From: Myxococcales bacterium
GTDB lineage: Bacteria > Myxococcota_A > Polyangia > Fen-1088
Direction of reading: 5' to 3'
NCBI GenBank assembly: GCA_003170035.1
Contig: PMZX01000134.1
Location: 1,412-8,607, forward strand
DNA: 7,196 nucleotides
This document shows, one piece after another, positions 5,153 through 7,196 of this stretch. Position 1 is the first letter of the stretch, and each line of letters starts with the position of its first letter. Below the pieces are notes generated by a model that was not told the origin of the DNA, did no database searches, and saw only the letters and a program-made list of their open reading frames with translations. A program made the translations under genes and the position numbers.

Positions 5153-6142
5153 TCACCAGACCGGCCGCTCAAACACCACCGCGGCCAGCAGCGTCTCGGA
5201 GCCGTGGATGACCCGAACTTCGACCCCGATCGGCACCGCCGAGGCCAGCAGCGCCAGCGCGATCGGAGCCTGCCCAGGAAGCTGGCCAACGCTGGTGACG
5301 CGCCCTGCCGCGAAATTCTGTTCAAAGGTGATCACATCGCCGGCCGCGGGCATCCCGTCGCTGCGCAGGTGAAGCCCAGCCAGCCGCCGGCGCACCAGCC
5401 CCCGGTCGCGCGCACGCACGATGGTTTCCTGCCCTAGGTAGCAGCCCTTCTTGTGGTCAAGAGCGCTGGACAGACCCAGCTCCATGGGCAGGGTGTCACC
5501 GGTGATCTCGGCACCGAAGCGCGGCTCGCCTGCTTCGATGCGCAGGGCCTCCGCCACCTTGGGAGCCAAGACCGGCACAGGGACCAGGTCCAGGGCTGCG
5601 GCCAGCGCGGCAGAGGTTGCGACCGAGCCAAAGACCCACAGCCCGTCGCAGCCCAGAGCATGACCGCGCACCAGCCAGAGCAGACCAAAGGGGCTGGCCG
5701 CATCCGTGTGCGACCACAAGGGTCGGGCCGCGAAGTCCTCAGGCAAGGCGACGCCGGCCGTGGCGAGTGCCTGCGCCGAACGCGGCCCATGCAGCGCAAT
5801 CAAAGCGATGTCGGGCAGCACAGCGACCGCGAAGTCATCCATGACCGCATAGTGTCCGAGGGCAGCGGCAATCCCCTGCCCTGCCGCTGCATCCACCACA
5901 AGCCGGACCTCATCCGCTCTGACGCATATGCGCAGCTCGCCTGTCACGTGCCCCTTGTTGTCGAGCAGAAGCGAATGGCAGCCAGCCCCGACGCCGGTGC
6001 CCTGGACGCTGCCGGTGGTTAGCCTGTGCAGAAAACCAATTCGATCCGCACCGGAACAGCGCAAAATCGCGGTTCCGCCCAGGCCGACCCGCGCGACGTC
6101 CGCCGTAACAAGAAATGGGTCTTGGGTCTCAAACCGGCACAT
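5153..6142 (-). CDS. ygfZ: YgfZ/GcvT-type folate-binding protein (Fe-S cluster maintenance)
   Basis: The 329-residue protein carries the family signature KGCYLGQE at 232-239, including the conserved Cys234, in the wider block LGLSSALDHKKGCYLGQET (222-240). Other conserved stretches are GADRIGFLHRLTTGSV (31-46), LLLDNKGHVTGELRI (58-72) and ALRIEAGEPRFGAEI (199-213). YgfZ proteins bind tetrahydrofolate and help assemble or repair some iron-sulfur enzymes, including the tRNA-thiolating MiaB in E. coli. The length is typical, and no signal peptide is seen, so it is cytosolic. The ATG at 6142 is the first possible start, since a TGA lies in frame nine codons upstream with no other start between; no strong ribosome binding site is visible. 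It is divergent from the TolC gene and lies 52 bases upstream of the sigma operon, with no visible terminator between. A glycine-cleavage GcvT is unlikely because the KGCYxGQE motif is YgfZ-specific. Confidence 0.93.
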   Translation of the reverse strand: MCRFETQDPFLVTADVARVGLGGTAILRCSGADRIGFLHRLTTGSVQGTGVGAGCHSLLLDNKGHVTGELRICVRADEVRLVVDAAAGQGIAAALGHYAVMDDFAVAVLPDIALIALHGPRSAQALATAGVALPEDFAARPLWSHTDAASPFGLLWLVRGHALGCDGLWVFGSVATSAALAAALDLVPVPVLAPKVAEALRIEAGEPRFGAEITGDTLPMELGLSSALDHKKGCYLGQETIVRARDRGLVRRRLAGLHLRSDGMPAAGDVITFEQNFAAGRVTSVGQLPGQAPIALALLASAVPIGVEVRVIHGSETLLAAVVFERPVW

Positions 6143-6278
6143 CGCGAACTCGCACGGGGACCCGCATCAAGCAATTCGAGACTGCGGACCGCCGCTTCTT
6201 GACTGTCCACATGCGGGTTGCGGTAGCATGCGCTCCGGCCCAGGTCAAACCCGTCGACCTCTCTCCCTGTCACTGCCC
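6143..6278. other. Divergent intergenic region between ygfZ and tolC
   Basis: This 136-base spacer must hold the start signals of both divergent genes. On the plus strand there is a TTGACT/TAGCAT candidate promoter, listed separately. On the minus strand TTGACC (6248-6243) is followed after 17 bases by a poor TACCGC, so the ygfZ promoter is unclear. The two candidates overlap. No strong Shine-Dalgarno sequence precedes either gene, and no clear operator-like inverted repeat was seen. Confidence 0.4.
6199..6229 (+). promoter_or_regulatory. Candidate promoter of the tolC-family gene
   Basis: TTGACT (6199-6204) matches the sigma-70 -35 box at five of six positions, and TAGCAT (6224-6229) matches the -10 box at four of six. 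The 19-base spacer is longer than optimal, so this is weak evidence. The predicted leader would be about 43 bases. Confidence 0.3.
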
Positions 6279-7196
6279 ATGAAAACACATCGTTTCTGTG
6301 GTTCTGCGTTTGCCGCTTGTCTGTGCGCGAGCACCGGCCTTCTTTTTCTGGCCGGCTCTGCCCAGGCAAAGGCCTACAAACTCGATGAGCTACTGGACAT
6401 GGCCAGAAAGGGAAACCCTGGCCTGGCCGCCAACGCACAGGTCACCGCCGGTGTGCAAGCCCAGGCGCTGGAGGCGCACCGGAGCTACTTGCCCACGGGC
6501 GACCTGTCGTCGATGGTGGCGCCGGTTCCCGAGATCCGCTGCCAAGCCACGCCTGACAACGACTGCGCCAGCACGAATTTCTCCTTTCAGCCTTCGCAGA
6601 CTCTTGACGCCCTCACCAAACTGCGCGGCGTGTTCACTCGCACCGAGCTCAAGGTGGTCCAGCCCATCTACACCTTCGGCAAGATCTCGGCCGGAATCGA
6701 CGCGGCCGAGCTGGGAGTGGAGGCCTCGCGCAGCAAGGAGTCGGGCCAGGTGGCCGACGTGGAACTCAACGTTCGCAAGGCGTACTGGGGCGCCAAGCTG
6801 GCGCGCGAGATGCTGAGCATGCTCGACGAGGGCTTGGAGTATCTGAACGACGCGCAGAAGAAGATCGACGAGGAGCTGGCCGAGGGCTCGGGAAACGCTT
6901 CGGTGACCGACCGCTTGCGCTTGCGTACCATGCGGGCAGACATCGAGGCGCGCGTCTTGGAAGCACGCCGCGGAGCCGATCTGGCCAGGGCTGGCCTGCG
7001 CGCGCTCATCGGCCCCGACGCGCCGGCCGATCTCGATGTGGACGATACGCCGCTGGAAACGCAGAACGTGCCTGCTCGCGAACTCGCCGCCTACAGCGAC
7101 CTGGCGCGCACCTATCGCCCCGAGGTCAAGGCCCTCGACAAGGCGGCCGCCGCCAGGCGTGCCCTGGCCGACTTGGAATGGCGCCGCCAGTATCCT
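6279..7196 (+). CDS. TolC-family outer-membrane efflux protein, N-terminal part (runs off right edge)
   Basis: The frame is open from ATG 6279 for 306 codons to the window edge; full TolC proteins are usually about 420-500 residues, so roughly two thirds is present. Residues 1-30 form a signal peptide ending AGSAQA, cleaved before KAYKLDELLDMA. The mature start matches the usual first helix of the family (LDELLDMARKGNPGLAANAQ, 35-54). The conserved strand motif LKVVQPIYTFGKI (124-136) is followed by long amphipathic helical stretches from about 138, as expected for the periplasmic tunnel. Cys88 and Cys96 flank a short polar loop and may be disulfide-bonded. TolC proteins form the trimeric outer-membrane exit duct for efflux pumps or type I secretion. 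Efflux partner genes would be expected downstream, outside the window. Confidence 0.93.
   Translation, partial: MKTHRFCGSAFAACLCASTGLLFLAGSAQAKAYKLDELLDMARKGNPGLAANAQVTAGVQAQALEAHRSYLPTGDLSSMVAPVPEIRCQATPDNDCASTNFSFQPSQTLDALTKLRGVFTRTELKVVQPIYTFGKISAGIDAAELGVEASRSKESGQVADVELNVRKAYWGAKLAREMLSMLDEGLEYLNDAQKKIDEELAEGSGNASVTDRLRLRTMRADIEARVLEARRGADLARAGLRALIGPDAPADLDVDDTPLETQNVPARELAAYSDLARTYRPEVKALDKAAAARRALADLEWRRQYP

Overview
The window is GC-rich, with strong G/C preference at third codon positions. It looks like chromosomal DNA of a myxobacterium-type organism (Myxococcota, probably Polyangia). The clues are a von Willebrand factor A lipoprotein with a Thr/Gly linker and many cysteines, an ECF sigma factor translationally coupled to a membrane-anchored TPR protein, and a TolC protein with a cysteine pair near its N-terminus. 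The taxonomic call is inference; there is no rRNA or other marker gene.

Layout. Everything from 1 to 6142 is on the minus strand, so read it right to left. A YgfZ/GcvT-type folate-binding protein (6142-5153) comes first. After a 52-base gap follows a compact block: ECF sigma factor (5100-4516), single-pass membrane protein with a cytosolic N-terminus, a duplicated Pro/Ala linker and a periplasmic TPR-like domain (4519-3212), exported probable outer-membrane beta-barrel protein (3215-2295), and VWA lipoprotein (2250-466). The first three genes are joined by two identical four-base ATGA overlaps; the fourth starts 44 bases further on. A REPIN-like pair of inverted palindromes (365-444) follows the VWA gene. 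Next come a 56-residue very basic protein (300-130) with a good predicted sigma-70 promoter close to its start, and the first 31 codons of a gene that runs off the left edge (95-1) behind a strong Shine-Dalgarno sequence. On the plus strand, divergent from ygfZ, a TolC-family outer-membrane efflux protein begins at 6279 and runs off the right edge.

How the genes may work together. The sigma factor, TPR membrane protein, barrel protein and VWA lipoprotein look like one envelope-sensing module. A sigma factor would be held by the cytosolic part of a cysteine-free membrane regulator whose periplasmic TPR part may contact an exported partner. The sequence TGTAAGGT occurs upstream of both the sigma gene and the VWA gene, which suggests (but does not prove) autoregulation and co-regulation. 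No tRNA, rRNA, CRISPR array, insertion sequence or phage gene was seen. No gene-free stretch exceeds 300 bases.
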